13,064 nucleotides of DNA from CAZGXQ01 sp964530195 (GTDB taxonomy: Bacteria > Patescibacteriota > Minisyncoccia > Minisyncoccales > GBS-2), in NCBI GenBank assembly GCA_964530195.1, contig CAZGXQ010000036.1, positions 1 to 13,064 of the forward strand, in the 5' to 3' direction. Shown in pieces: positions 1-6,982 of this stretch. The notes beneath the pieces are model-generated. The model ran no database searches. It was given only the letters and a program-made list of their open reading frames with translations, and was not told the origin of the DNA. The position numbers and the translations under genes were made by a program. The number at the start of each line of letters is the position of its first letter. Positions within the stretch are counted from its first letter, which is position 1.

Positions 1-48
1 CCAGGATTAAAAAGAGCAAGAAGAGCTCCTCAGTGGCAAAAACGCTAA
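1..48 (+). CDS. rpsI: 30S ribosomal protein S9, C-terminal fragment
   Basis: Frame 1 from the first base reads PGLKRARRAPQWQKR and stops at TAA (46-48). This matches the very end of bacterial S9, a basic tail running G-L-(K)-x-A-R-(R/K)-x-P-Q-x-x-K-R. In the ribosome this tail reaches the P site, and its last arginine contacts the tRNA anticodon stem-loop (family knowledge). Only 15 residues are visible, so the call rests on the tail motif and on ending in K-R-stop. The usual SKR ending is QKR here. The last two codons and the stop lie inside a palindrome (38-56), which is unusual for an essential gene end. rplM would be expected just upstream, outside the window. Confidence 0.85.
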   Translation, partial: PGLKRARRAPQWQKR

Positions 49-118
49 GCGTTTTTAAAGCCACGCTGAGCGTGGCAAAACGCTAAGCGTTTTTAAGGCC
101 ACGCTGAGCGTGGCAAAA
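34..118. repeat. Tandem palindromic repeat, core CGCTNAGCG
   Basis: Two near-identical 38-39 bp units (34-72 and 73-110, differing by one A and one A/G change) plus the start of a third (111-118). Each unit holds two different odd-length palindromes: an A/T-armed one (38-56, 9-bp arms; 77-93, 8-bp arms) and a GC-rich one with GCCACGCT arms (60-76 and 98-114). All four share the core CGCTNAGCG with N = A or G. As RNA or cruciform DNA they could form four successive short hairpins with three-base loops (TAA or TGA). The arrangement resembles REP/BIME-type extragenic palindromes. No protein partner is visible in the window. Confidence 0.85.
38..57 (+). terminator. Possible intrinsic terminator overlapping rpsI stop
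   Basis: An 8-bp stem (AAAAACGC/GCGTTTTT, loop TAA) ends in five T residues and lies at the rpsI stop codon. The same A/T-armed hairpin recurs at 77-94, also ending in Ts. The core has only three G-C pairs, so termination may be weak. It could equally act as an mRNA 3'-end stabiliser or be a by-product of the palindromic repeat. Confidence 0.3.
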
Positions 119-142
119 GAGGGGAAGTTTTTCTAAAATTAA

Positions 143-892
143 ATGATGCTCAAGGAATTAATTGATAAATTTTATTTGGAAAGGGAAAAGGAAAAAAGGA
201 AAAAGGAAAAAGAAAGAATAAGGTTTTTTATCAGTGAAGCTGGAAAGTGCCCAAGAATGATTTTTTTTAGATTTAAAAAAGCACCTGCAGAGGAAATAGA
301 ACCTGAAAGATTAAGAATTTTTGAAGAAGGGGAAATAATTCAACAAAGAATTTTAAGGCATTTATTCTCTTTAGGAATTGTTAGAGCCACAGAAATTCAG
401 ATTCCTCCTCAAGAATTAATTGCAGGAAGAGCAGATGCAATTGTTTCTTTCACGGATAAGACATTTTCAGATTTTGGGATTGAAATTAAAGAAAAGATAG
501 AACCTGGCATTCCATATGTTTTAGAAATCAAAAGTATTTCTGGGAAAATAAATTCAAAAAAACTTCCTCTTCAAGATCATATAAATCAATTACAACTTTA
601 TTTGCATTATTTCAAAATTAAAAAAGGAATCCTGCTTTATCTGAACAAAGATACTCAAGAAATTAGCGAATTCCTTTTTGATTATGACCAAAATTTAGTA
701 GAAAACATTCTAAATTGGTTTTCAAAATTAAAAGAAAAAATTGAAGCAGATATAATTCCAGTAAGATTGACAGATTGGCCAGAGAATTGGCAATGTCAAA
801 AATGCGAATTTTTTGAGATTTGTAAAATTGCAGGACGTCAAGAAATGGAGTGGGAAAAGCTTAAAGAAAAGCTTGAGGTTTCAAGAGTTTAA
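143..892 (+). CDS. Cas4/RecB-like PD-(D/E)XK nuclease with Fe-S cysteines
   Basis: A 249-residue protein with the layout of Cas4-type and RecB-type exonucleases. After a charged N-terminal helix (residues 5-27) come one cysteine (GKCPR, C36), a histidine in the following helix (H73), the acidic residue of GRAD (D98), the E-I-K core (E128, K130) and the QLQLYLHY helix (Q149, Q151). It ends with C218-x2-C221-x5-C227. One N-terminal plus three C-terminal cysteines is the pattern that holds a 4Fe-4S cluster in Cas4 and AddB; D98, E128 and K130 would bind the catalytic metal. No CRISPR array or other cas gene is present, so a stand-alone DNA repair or processing exonuclease is the better guess. 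ATG ATG at 143/146 gives two possible starts. A TAAAAT (134-139) lies just upstream, but no matching -35 box was found. Confidence 0.78.
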   Translation: MMLKELIDKFYLEREKEKRKKEKERIRFFISEAGKCPRMIFFRFKKAPAEEIEPERLRIFEEGEIIQQRILRHLFSLGIVRATEIQIPPQELIAGRADAIVSFTDKTFSDFGIEIKEKIEPGIPYVLEIKSISGKINSKKLPLQDHINQLQLYLHYFKIKKGILLYLNKDTQEISEFLFDYDQNLVENILNWFSKLKEKIEADIIPVRLTDWPENWQCQKCEFFEICKIAGRQEMEWEKLKEKLEVSRV

Positions 893-2148
893 AATAAAGA
901 TTGGGTTCTATAAAATTCTCCACTCTCTAAAATATAGATTTTCTTTTCTAAATTATTCCAGAAAATTTTTGAGTTTTTAAATTCTTCAAAAGTTACTAAA
1001 TTAATCTTGTCTCGATCATCAATTTCAGCTATTTTGACTCCCTCTTCTGAATTGAATATTAAGTAATTAGAATTTATCCAAAATAAATCCTTTATTTCTT
1101 TAGAAAGACGCAACAACAAGAATTTTTCACCTGCTTTTTTGGGAGGTTGATTTAGTTCTTCTTTTAAGAATAAAATCCATATTTCAAATTTTGAAAAAAT
1201 TGCTAACTTTTTTCCGTCTGGCGAGATTTTTAAATTTTTTCCACAAAAAAATTTCTCAAAATTTTTAGTTTCTGGATTCAGAAGATAAAAACAGCTTTCG
1301 CTTTCATTTTTGGTTTCTTTCACAAAAATGTTTTCATTTAAAATCTCAATTGAGTATTCAATTTCTTTTTTAAGAGAAAGAGGGGTTTGGTTTAATTTTT
1401 CTTGGTTTAAAAAAAGATTTCCAAAAGAGTCCAAATAATATGTGTTTTTTTCAGTTTTCTTTTTGGCTATAAAATTTTCCTCAATTTCATCTTTTTCTTC
1501 TCTTAAAATTGGAGGAACTTGAGAAAGATTTAAGGTAAAATTTTTGATTTTTTCTTCAACCCCCGCTTTTATTTTTAAAATATTTTCGTTTTCTGTTTCT
1601 TCAATACTTATTAAATTTGCCCCAGCTTTTGAAATCGTTTTTTCTTCTAGCAAAAGAGTAATTAATTTTTTTTCTGTGTCATAAAGAGAAAGCAACCATC
1701 CTTGCTCATTTTTCTCTTTCAAAATAATTCTTTTTTTATCTGACAAGGGATAAAAATCTTCAATTGAACTAGCCAATTTTTCAAGATTAATTTTTTGAGG
1801 GAATAAAATGATGTTTTTAGCTTCAGTGACTTTATTTGGTTCAATTTCTAATACCTTTTCCCAGGAGAAAAACCCTTCTTTTTTTACTTCTACTTTATAC
1901 CTTTTGGGTAAGAGATTTTGGATTAAAGCAGAACCAAAAAAAATATCGGTTTTTTTTACGAATTTTCCATTTAAAAAGATCTCAACTTGTTTTGGGTGGA
2001 CTTTAAGGAAAAGCCCTCCTGTTTTTACAAGAGTTTTTCTTTCAAGGTCAAGTCTATATCCTTGGGAGTAGAGAACCAAAAGAGGAGAAACTATTAAAAA
2101 AACAATACACAAAACCCAAAATAAAAGTTTTCTTTGCCATTTTTTCAT
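889..2148 (-). CDS. Membrane-anchored PEGA-domain protein
   Basis: A 419-residue protein. A basic start (MKKWQRK) is followed by one hydrophobic segment (about residues 8-28), probably an uncleaved signal anchor that leaves the rest outside the membrane. A PEGA-like beta domain occupies about 44-112 (VHPKQVEIFLNGKFV ... GFFSWEKVLEIEP). The remainder is beta-rich with repeats suggesting a propeller, including ISPDGKKLAIF at about 308-318, the usual WD40/TolB-like strand-turn. PEGA domains are common in S-layer and cell-surface proteins, but the specific role here is unknown. It is transcribed divergently from the mreB-like operon and converges on the nuclease gene: its TAA occupies 889-891 and the nuclease TAA 890-892. 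No room is left for a terminator between them. Confidence 0.75.
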   Translation of the reverse strand: MKKWQRKLLFWVLCIVFLIVSPLLVLYSQGYRLDLERKTLVKTGGLFLKVHPKQVEIFLNGKFVKKTDIFFGSALIQNLLPKRYKVEVKKEGFFSWEKVLEIEPNKVTEAKNIILFPQKINLEKLASSIEDFYPLSDKKRIILKEKNEQGWLLSLYDTEKKLITLLLEEKTISKAGANLISIEETENENILKIKAGVEEKIKNFTLNLSQVPPILREEKDEIEENFIAKKKTEKNTYYLDSFGNLFLNQEKLNQTPLSLKKEIEYSIEILNENIFVKETKNESESCFYLLNPETKNFEKFFCGKNLKISPDGKKLAIFSKFEIWILFLKEELNQPPKKAGEKFLLLRLSKEIKDLFWINSNYLIFNSEEGVKIAEIDDRDKINLVTFEEFKNSKIFWNNLEKKIYILESGEFYRTQSLF

Positions 2149-2154
2149 TTTTTT

Positions 2155-2160
2155 ATTATA
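2155..2160 (-). promoter_or_regulatory. -10 box of the PEGA gene, leaderless type
   Basis: On the minus strand a perfect TATAAT lies six bases before the start codon at 2148. Transcription would begin at or next to the A of ATG, giving a leaderless mRNA. No strong -35 box is seen at the usual distance. Confidence 0.5.
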
Positions 2161-2174
2161 TCAAAGTTATAAAT

Positions 2175-2203
2175 TTGAAATAAGTTTAAAAATAAGATAT
2201 CAT
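2175..2203 (+). promoter_or_regulatory. Promoter of the mreB-like operon
   Basis: TTGAAA (2175-2180) and TATCAT (2198-2203) are separated by 17 bases, a good sigma-70 arrangement. The expected transcription start is about 2210, so the message would carry almost no leader before the ATG at 2213. No Shine-Dalgarno sequence is present, which fits leaderless initiation. It is back to back with the PEGA gene promoter. Confidence 0.5.
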
Positions 2204-2212
2204 TTATAATGT

Positions 2213-3214
2213 ATGAAAATAGGTATTGATCTAGGAACTTGCAATTCAGTAGTTTTTGTTCCGAAAAAAGGAGTTGTGATTCAAGAACCCTCAATTGTAG
2301 CTGTTTCAGTTCCAGAAAACAAAATTTTAGCAATCGGAATTAAAGCCAAAGAAATGTTGGGAAGAACGCCAGACATTATTAGAATTTATCGACCCTTACG
2401 AAACGGTGTGATTGCAGATTTCAGAATTACTCAAGCAATGCTTAAATATTTCATTAATAAAATTTTAGGATTTTTTAAGTTTCTAAAACCAGATTTAGTT
2501 ATTGGAGTACCAGCTGGAATTACCTCAACAGAGAGAAGAGCGGTAATTGAAGCAGCTTTGGCAGCTGGGGCGAAAAATGTCTATTTGGTAAAAACTCCAA
2601 TTTTAGCCGCTTTAGGAGCAGGGGTTCCAATTGAGTCTTGTTCTGGAAATATGGTTGTAGATATTGGAGGAGGAATGACAGAGGCAGCGGTGATCTCTTT
2701 GGGGGGGATTGTTACTTGCAAATCAATAAGAGTAGCAGGAGATAGGATTGATTTGGCTATTAGTGAGTATGTAAAAAAGAAGTATAACCTTTCAATTGGG
2801 GAGCAAACTGCAGAGGAAATTAAAATCAAGATTGCAAGTGCAATTTTAGAAAAAGAACCAAAAGTAATAGAATTTCGAGGAAGAGATTTAATTTCTGGTT
2901 TGCCAAAAAATATTACGATTTCCTCAAATGAAGTCAATGAAGCTATTTCAGATATTTTACAGGAAATTGTTCGTTTAATAAAAGAAGTTTTAAGAGAAAC
3001 CCCTCCAGAACTTTCGGGAGACATAATGGAGAAAGGAATAGTTTTGACAGGTGGTGGATCTTTGTTGCGAAATTTACCTATTTTAATTTCAAAATCAGTT
3101 GGGGTACCAGCAATTGTAGCTGAAGAACCTTTACTTTGTGTGGCTAAAGGAACCGGAGTGATACTAGATAACTTAAATCTTTATCGAAAAGTAATTTTTA
3201 CAAAAAAAGTATGA
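2213..3214 (+). CDS. MreB-like actin homolog lacking catalytic residues
   Basis: A 333-residue MreB-family protein alignable along its whole length with the second MreB in this window. It keeps phosphate-1 (GIDLGTCNS, 4-12), DIGGG of phosphate-2 (150-154) and the adenosine motif (TGGGSLLRNL, 279-288), so nucleotide binding is likely. Two sites differ. The stretch IEEPMAAAIG of ordinary MreB is VKTPILAALG, putting Thr128 in place of the catalytic Glu. The Thr after DIGGG is Met155. These correspond by spacing to Caulobacter E140 and T167, which activate the hydrolytic water (family knowledge). Hydrolysis is therefore probably lost. It also starts right at the actin fold and lacks the N-terminal amphipathic segment of its paralog, but has a hydrophobic loop (FFKFL, 87-91). 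It is first in the operon. I infer a regulatory or copolymer partner of the canonical MreB. Confidence 0.85.
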   Translation: MKIGIDLGTCNSVVFVPKKGVVIQEPSIVAVSVPENKILAIGIKAKEMLGRTPDIIRIYRPLRNGVIADFRITQAMLKYFINKILGFFKFLKPDLVIGVPAGITSTERRAVIEAALAAGAKNVYLVKTPILAALGAGVPIESCSGNMVVDIGGGMTEAAVISLGGIVTCKSIRVAGDRIDLAISEYVKKKYNLSIGEQTAEEIKIKIASAILEKEPKVIEFRGRDLISGLPKNITISSNEVNEAISDILQEIVRLIKEVLRETPPELSGDIMEKGIVLTGGGSLLRNLPILISKSVGVPAIVAEEPLLCVAKGTGVILDNLNLYRKVIFTKKV

Positions 3215-4068
3215 TTTTGGGGCACGAAACCCAAATTCAATACCTTAAAAAAATTTTTCAAGAAGGAAAAATTCCACACGCTTTCCTATTTTGTGGTCCA
3301 GAGAAAGTTGGAAAAAAACAGGTTGCTTTTGAATTTTGTTCTTTAATTTTGGGAAAAAAATTCAAAACCCATCCAGATTTTTTGTTAATTGAGGGAGAAA
3401 ATACAATTCAAATTGATCAAATAAGAGATTTAATTTCAAAGTTTAGTTTAAAGCCGATAAAATCAAACTGGCAAGTGGCTATTTTGGATAATGCTCATTT
3501 AATGACTAAAGAAGCTCAACAGAGCTTTTTAAAAACGCTTGAAGAACCAAAAACTAATGCAATTTTTATCCTAATTACAGCTTATCCTTCACTTCTTTTG
3601 CCCACGATTTTGTCAAGATGTCAAAAAATTAATTTTTATCCACTTTCAAATGAAAAAATTCTTAGTTTTTTAAAAACAGTGAAAAATTTGAGCGAAGAAG
3701 AAAAAGAAATAATTGCCGAAATTTCAGCTGGAAGACCTGGAATTTTATTTGAATTAATTTCGGACCCACAAAAGATTCAAACTTTAAGATTTTTTAAAAA
3801 GCTATTAGAATTACCGCTTTATAAACGTTTTAATTTTGTTAAACAAATCGCAGAAAAGGAAAGAGAAAAAGAATTTTTAAAAGAGGCCACAAATTATTTT
3901 CGCTATCTTTTTTTAGCAAAAATAAAAGGAAAAGAAATTGAAAGTTTTCCTTATTCTTTATCAAAAATAAAAGAAATTCTTGAAGCGATTCAATATACTT
4001 TCTTTCTTTTATTAATTACTAATGTAAATAAAAGGTTGGCTTTAGAAGTCTTAATGTTAAATCTATAA
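3211..4068 (+). CDS. holB: DNA polymerase III delta-prime subunit
   Basis: A 285-residue clamp-loader ATPase-like protein. It has a P-loop region (GPEKVGKK, 29-36), HPDF (54-58), a Walker-B-like strand VAILDNAHLM (89-98, with DNAH instead of DEAH), EAQQSFLKTLEEP (101-113) and the SRC motif (135-137) that supplies the arginine finger to a neighbouring subunit. The degenerate Walker B and the LKTLEEP helix suit delta-prime or a short DnaX relative. The usual four-cysteine zinc module between P-loop and HPDF is missing, with only C43 in that short link. The start overlaps the previous stop as ATGA, implying translational coupling. A short DnaX (gamma) paralog is the alternative, but the length and P-loop sequence favour delta-prime. 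Confidence 0.8.
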   Translation: MILGHETQIQYLKKIFQEGKIPHAFLFCGPEKVGKKQVAFEFCSLILGKKFKTHPDFLLIEGENTIQIDQIRDLISKFSLKPIKSNWQVAILDNAHLMTKEAQQSFLKTLEEPKTNAIFILITAYPSLLLPTILSRCQKINFYPLSNEKILSFLKTVKNLSEEEKEIIAEISAGRPGILFELISDPQKIQTLRFFKKLLELPLYKRFNFVKQIAEKEREKEFLKEATNYFRYLFLAKIKGKEIESFPYSLSKIKEILEAIQYTFFLLLITNVNKRLALEVLMLNL

Positions 4069-4073
4069 AAAAC

Positions 4074-4646
4074 ATGCAAAAGGAAAAAATTTCTTACCAA
4101 GAAATTATAAAAAAAATCAAACCAGAATGCGAAAAAGTGATGGAGTTTTTAGAAAAAGAACTTCAAACAATAAGAACCTCAAGAATTTCTCCAGCTTTAA
4201 TTGAAAATGTTGAAATTGAGTATTTTGGGCAAAAATTTCGTTTAAAACAATTAGCAGCAATTTCTGTTTCGGGCGCAAGAGAAATTACTCTTCAGCCGTG
4301 GGACAATTCTTATATTGAACCAATTTTTAAAACTTTAGAAAAAAAATCATTAGGAGGAAGTTTTTCGGTTGAAAAGAATGTAATAAAAATTATTTTCCCT
4401 CCCTTAAGCGAAGAATTCCGAAAGGAGCTATTGAGGGTTCTCTCCGAAAAAAGGGAACAGGCAAGGCAGAAAATTAGAAAATTAAGAGAAGAAGCTTGGG
4501 GAAAAATCCAAGCAGCATTTAGAGAAGGAAAACTTTCAGAGGATGATAAATACAAAGGGAAAGATGAACTTCAAGATTTGGTTGATGAATACAATGAAAA
4601 GATTGATAAAATATGCGAAAAAAAGGAAAAAGAAATTTTAGAATAA
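4074..4646 (+). CDS. frr: Ribosome recycling factor
   Basis: A 190-residue protein, close to the usual 185. It shows the RRF signature: an N-terminal helix with LEKELQTIRTSRISPALIENVEIEYFG (about 26-52), the beta-domain LQPWDNSYIEPIFKTLEKKSLG (about 83-104) and the long C-terminal helices with SEKREQARQKIRKLREEAW (about 123-141). Together with EF-G it splits the post-termination 70S ribosome, acting in the cytoplasm. Only five bases separate it from holB, and the next gene starts four bases downstream. No Shine-Dalgarno sequence precedes it. Other bacteria often place frr beside pyrH and tsf; neither is here. Confidence 0.96.
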   Translation: MQKEKISYQEIIKKIKPECEKVMEFLEKELQTIRTSRISPALIENVEIEYFGQKFRLKQLAAISVSGAREITLQPWDNSYIEPIFKTLEKKSLGGSFSVEKNVIKIIFPPLSEEFRKELLRVLSEKREQARQKIRKLREEAWGKIQAAFREGKLSEDDKYKGKDELQDLVDEYNEKIDKICEKKEKEILE

Positions 4647-4650
4647 AATT

Positions 4651-5733
4651 ATGCTTTCTGCTTATTTTATCGCTTTTTTTACCCTAAGTTTTTTGATTCT
4701 TTTGCATGAATTTTCCCATTTTTTGGTCGCCAAAAAATACGGAGTGAAAGTTGAAGAATTTGGTATTGGATTACCTCCGAGATTATTTGGAAAAAAAATT
4801 GGCGAGACAATTTATAGTATAAATCTTCTTCCTTTTGGAGGATTTGTGAGGCTTTTTGGAGAAAATGAACTAACTGAGAAAGAAGGAAGTTTTAGCCAAA
4901 AATCTATTTGGCAAAGGGCCCAAATTGTTGGAGCAGGAATAGTGAGTTTTTGGATTTTTTCTTGGATCATTTTTACTTTTCTTTTTACGAAAGGAATTCC
5001 GCAATCAGTTTCTGATACTGAAGACGGAAACTTAGTTGATCCTAAAGTTCAAATAGTTTTTATTTCTCCAAATTCTCCAGCTGAAAAAGCTAATTTAAGA
5101 ATAGGAGATGTGATTCGAGAAGTTCAAACCCAAGATTCAAAAATTTCAATTTCCAAGATTAAAGAACTTCAACAAATAATTAATGAAAATAGGGGAAAGG
5201 AAGTAATTTTGACCATTGAGAGAGGCAAAGAAATCTTTCAAACAAAAGTGATTCCAAGAATTGAAACCCCAGAAGGAGAAGGACCAATTGGAATACTCTT
5301 GAGTAGAGTATCTATAGTTTCTTTTCCTTGGTATATAGCTCCATTTAAGGCAATCGAAAAAATTTGGGTTTTAAGCAAAAACATAGTTTTGGGTACTATT
5401 TTTATCTTGCAAGATTTAATTTTTGGGAAAAAATTGAGTGGCATTGAAATAGCAGGTCCCTTAAGAATTGGTCAAATGTTGGCTCAAATGCAGCAAGCAG
5501 GTTTGAGTTATTATCTTTCTTTTGTAGGGACAATTTCTATTTACCTTGCAATTTTTAATCTTTTTCCAATTCCAGCTTTAGACGGAGGAAAACTGTTGTT
5601 TTTGGCATTAGAAAAAATTAGAAAAAAACCTATTTCTCCTAGTTTAGAACAAAAAATTACCGCCTTCTTTTTCTTTATTTTGTTGACTTTAATGATTTTG
5701 GTTACAATTAAAGATATAAAAGCTATATTTTAA
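4651..5733 (+). CDS. rseP: Site-2 intramembrane zinc metalloprotease (M50)
   Basis: A 360-residue RseP/RIP metalloprotease. The first membrane segment (about 3-28) carries HEFSH (19-23), whose two histidines and glutamate form the active site. A membrane-associated loop follows (NLLPFGGFVRLFGENE, 58-73), then a second segment (about 92-113). One PDZ domain (about 132-205, with VFISPNSPAEKANLRIGDVI) is present rather than the two of E. coli RseP. The third segment contains NLFPIPALDGG (303-313), which supplies the third zinc ligand Asp311. A final helix lies near 337-354. Such proteases cleave anti-sigma factors or clear signal-peptide remnants. The substrate here is unknown and no anti-sigma gene is in view. 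It lies between frr and proS with gaps of 4 and 1 bases. Confidence 0.93.
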   Translation: MLSAYFIAFFTLSFLILLHEFSHFLVAKKYGVKVEEFGIGLPPRLFGKKIGETIYSINLLPFGGFVRLFGENELTEKEGSFSQKSIWQRAQIVGAGIVSFWIFSWIIFTFLFTKGIPQSVSDTEDGNLVDPKVQIVFISPNSPAEKANLRIGDVIREVQTQDSKISISKIKELQQIINENRGKEVILTIERGKEIFQTKVIPRIETPEGEGPIGILLSRVSIVSFPWYIAPFKAIEKIWVLSKNIVLGTIFILQDLIFGKKLSGIEIAGPLRIGQMLAQMQQAGLSYYLSFVGTISIYLAIFNLFPIPALDGGKLLFLALEKIRKKPISPSLEQKITAFFFFILLTLMILVTIKDIKAIF

Positions 5734-5734
5734 A

Positions 5735-6982
5735 ATGCTTCAATCAAAATTATTTTGTAAAACAAGAAAGGAAAAACCAAAAGACGCCCAGACAATTTCT
5801 CACCAATATTTAGTAAGAGGAGATTTTATTGAACAAACAATCGCCGGAGTTTATAGGCTTTTGCCATTGGGTTGGTTAGTTTATCAAAAAATTGAAAATA
5901 TAATCAGAGAAGAAATGTTAAATTTGGGAGCCCAAGAAGTATATTTGCCAGTGCTTCAAAATAAAAATCTTTGGCTTGAAACAAAAAGATGGGACACAAT
6001 TGATCCCCCACTTTTTAAATTAAAAGATCGCCATCAAAAAGAAATTGCTTTAGGACCAACCCATGAAGAAGAAATGGTTGATATTGTAAGGAAAAGAGTG
6101 AAATCTTACAAAGATTTGCCATTAGCTTTATTTCAAATTCAAACTAAATTTCGCAATGAACTTAGACCGAGCGGGGGCCTTTTGAGGACAAGAGAATTTA
6201 TAATGAAAGATCTTTATAGTTTTGATAAATCAAAAGAGGAGGCATTAAAATTTTATTCAAAAGTTAAAAAAGCTTATTTTAGGATTTTTAAAAAATGTGG
6301 ATTAGATCCAATCTGTGTTGAAGCTAGTAGTGGAACAATTGGGGGCGAATATTCAGAAGAATTTATGGTTTTAGCAGAAAGTGGGGAAGATAGAGTTTTA
6401 ATTTGTGAAAAATGTGGTTTTTCGGTAAATCTTGAAAAAATCGGAGAAAAGAAAGAGTGCCCAAAATGTCAAAGTTCTTTTGAAGAAAAGAGAGCAATTG
6501 AAATAGGGCATATATTCTATTTAGGCACTAAATATTCTCAATTAATGAATGCTACCTTTTTGGATAAGAATGGAGAAAAAAAATTTATTTATATGGGCTG
6601 TTATGGAATTGGTCTTCAAAGATTAATGGCAACAATAGTTGAAATTTGGCATGATGAAAAAGGAATTATATGGCCAAATTCGGTTGCTCCATTTAAATTT
6701 CATTTAATTCCTATTGAAGACTCAAGTAGGGTTAAAAAGATGGCTAAAAATATAGAAGTCAATTTACAAAAAAGAAATATTGAGGTATTGTTAGATGATA
6801 GAAGAAATCTTACCCCGGGAGAAAAGTTTTCAGATTGTGATTTAATTGGTATTCCAACAAGAGTGGTGATTAGTGAGAAAACTTTAAAGAAAAATTCTGT
6901 CGAAATCAAAAAAAGAAGCGAAAAAAAATTAAAATTAGTTAAGGTTAGCGAGTTTTTAAAAAATCCTCAAAAATATGCTTGA
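5735..6982 (+). CDS. proS: Prolyl-tRNA synthetase, compact form without editing domain
   Basis: A 415-residue class II synthetase that charges tRNA-Pro. Visible signatures are GPTHEEEMVDIVRK (108-120), motif 2 (TKFRNELRPSGGLLRTREFIMKD, about 137-159), GTIGGEYSEEFM (200-211), motif 3 (MGCYGIGLQRLMA, 287-299) and an anticodon-binding domain (about 320-415). Standard bacterial ProRS is about 570 residues, with an editing insertion of roughly 180 residues between motifs 2 and 3. Here that stretch is only a zinc-ribbon-like C224-x2-C227 ... C242-x2-C245. Alanine mischarging would thus need a free-standing deacylase or go uncorrected. The gene overlaps the next start by 8 bases. Confidence 0.95.
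   Translation: MLQSKLFCKTRKEKPKDAQTISHQYLVRGDFIEQTIAGVYRLLPLGWLVYQKIENIIREEMLNLGAQEVYLPVLQNKNLWLETKRWDTIDPPLFKLKDRHQKEIALGPTHEEEMVDIVRKRVKSYKDLPLALFQIQTKFRNELRPSGGLLRTREFIMKDLYSFDKSKEEALKFYSKVKKAYFRIFKKCGLDPICVEASSGTIGGEYSEEFMVLAESGEDRVLICEKCGFSVNLEKIGEKKECPKCQSSFEEKRAIEIGHIFYLGTKYSQLMNATFLDKNGEKKFIYMGCYGIGLQRLMATIVEIWHDEKGIIWPNSVAPFKFHLIPIEDSSRVKKMAKNIEVNLQKRNIEVLLDDRRNLTPGEKFSDCDLIGIPTRVVISEKTLKKNSVEIKKRSEKKLKLVKVSEFLKNPQKYA

Noticed and set aside
34..118. CRISPR array next to the Cas4-like gene
   Set aside because: Only two direct units repeat back to back with no unique spacers; the repeat is a palindrome array.
1808..2071. 87-codon plus-strand frame opposite the PEGA domain
   Set aside because: The minus strand encodes the signal anchor and PEGA domain here; the plus frame has no domain features.
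2205..2210. Perfect TATAAT upstream of the mreB-like gene
   Set aside because: It ends two bases before ATG, so transcription would begin inside the gene, and the protein cannot start later because the IDLGT motif is at residue 4. TTGAAA-17-TATCAT fits better.
2581..3024. Long antisense reading frame inside the mreB-like gene, and similar ones inside rseP, proS, mreB, frr and gatA
   Set aside because: They are shadows of conserved coding frames and show no recognisable protein motifs or start signals.
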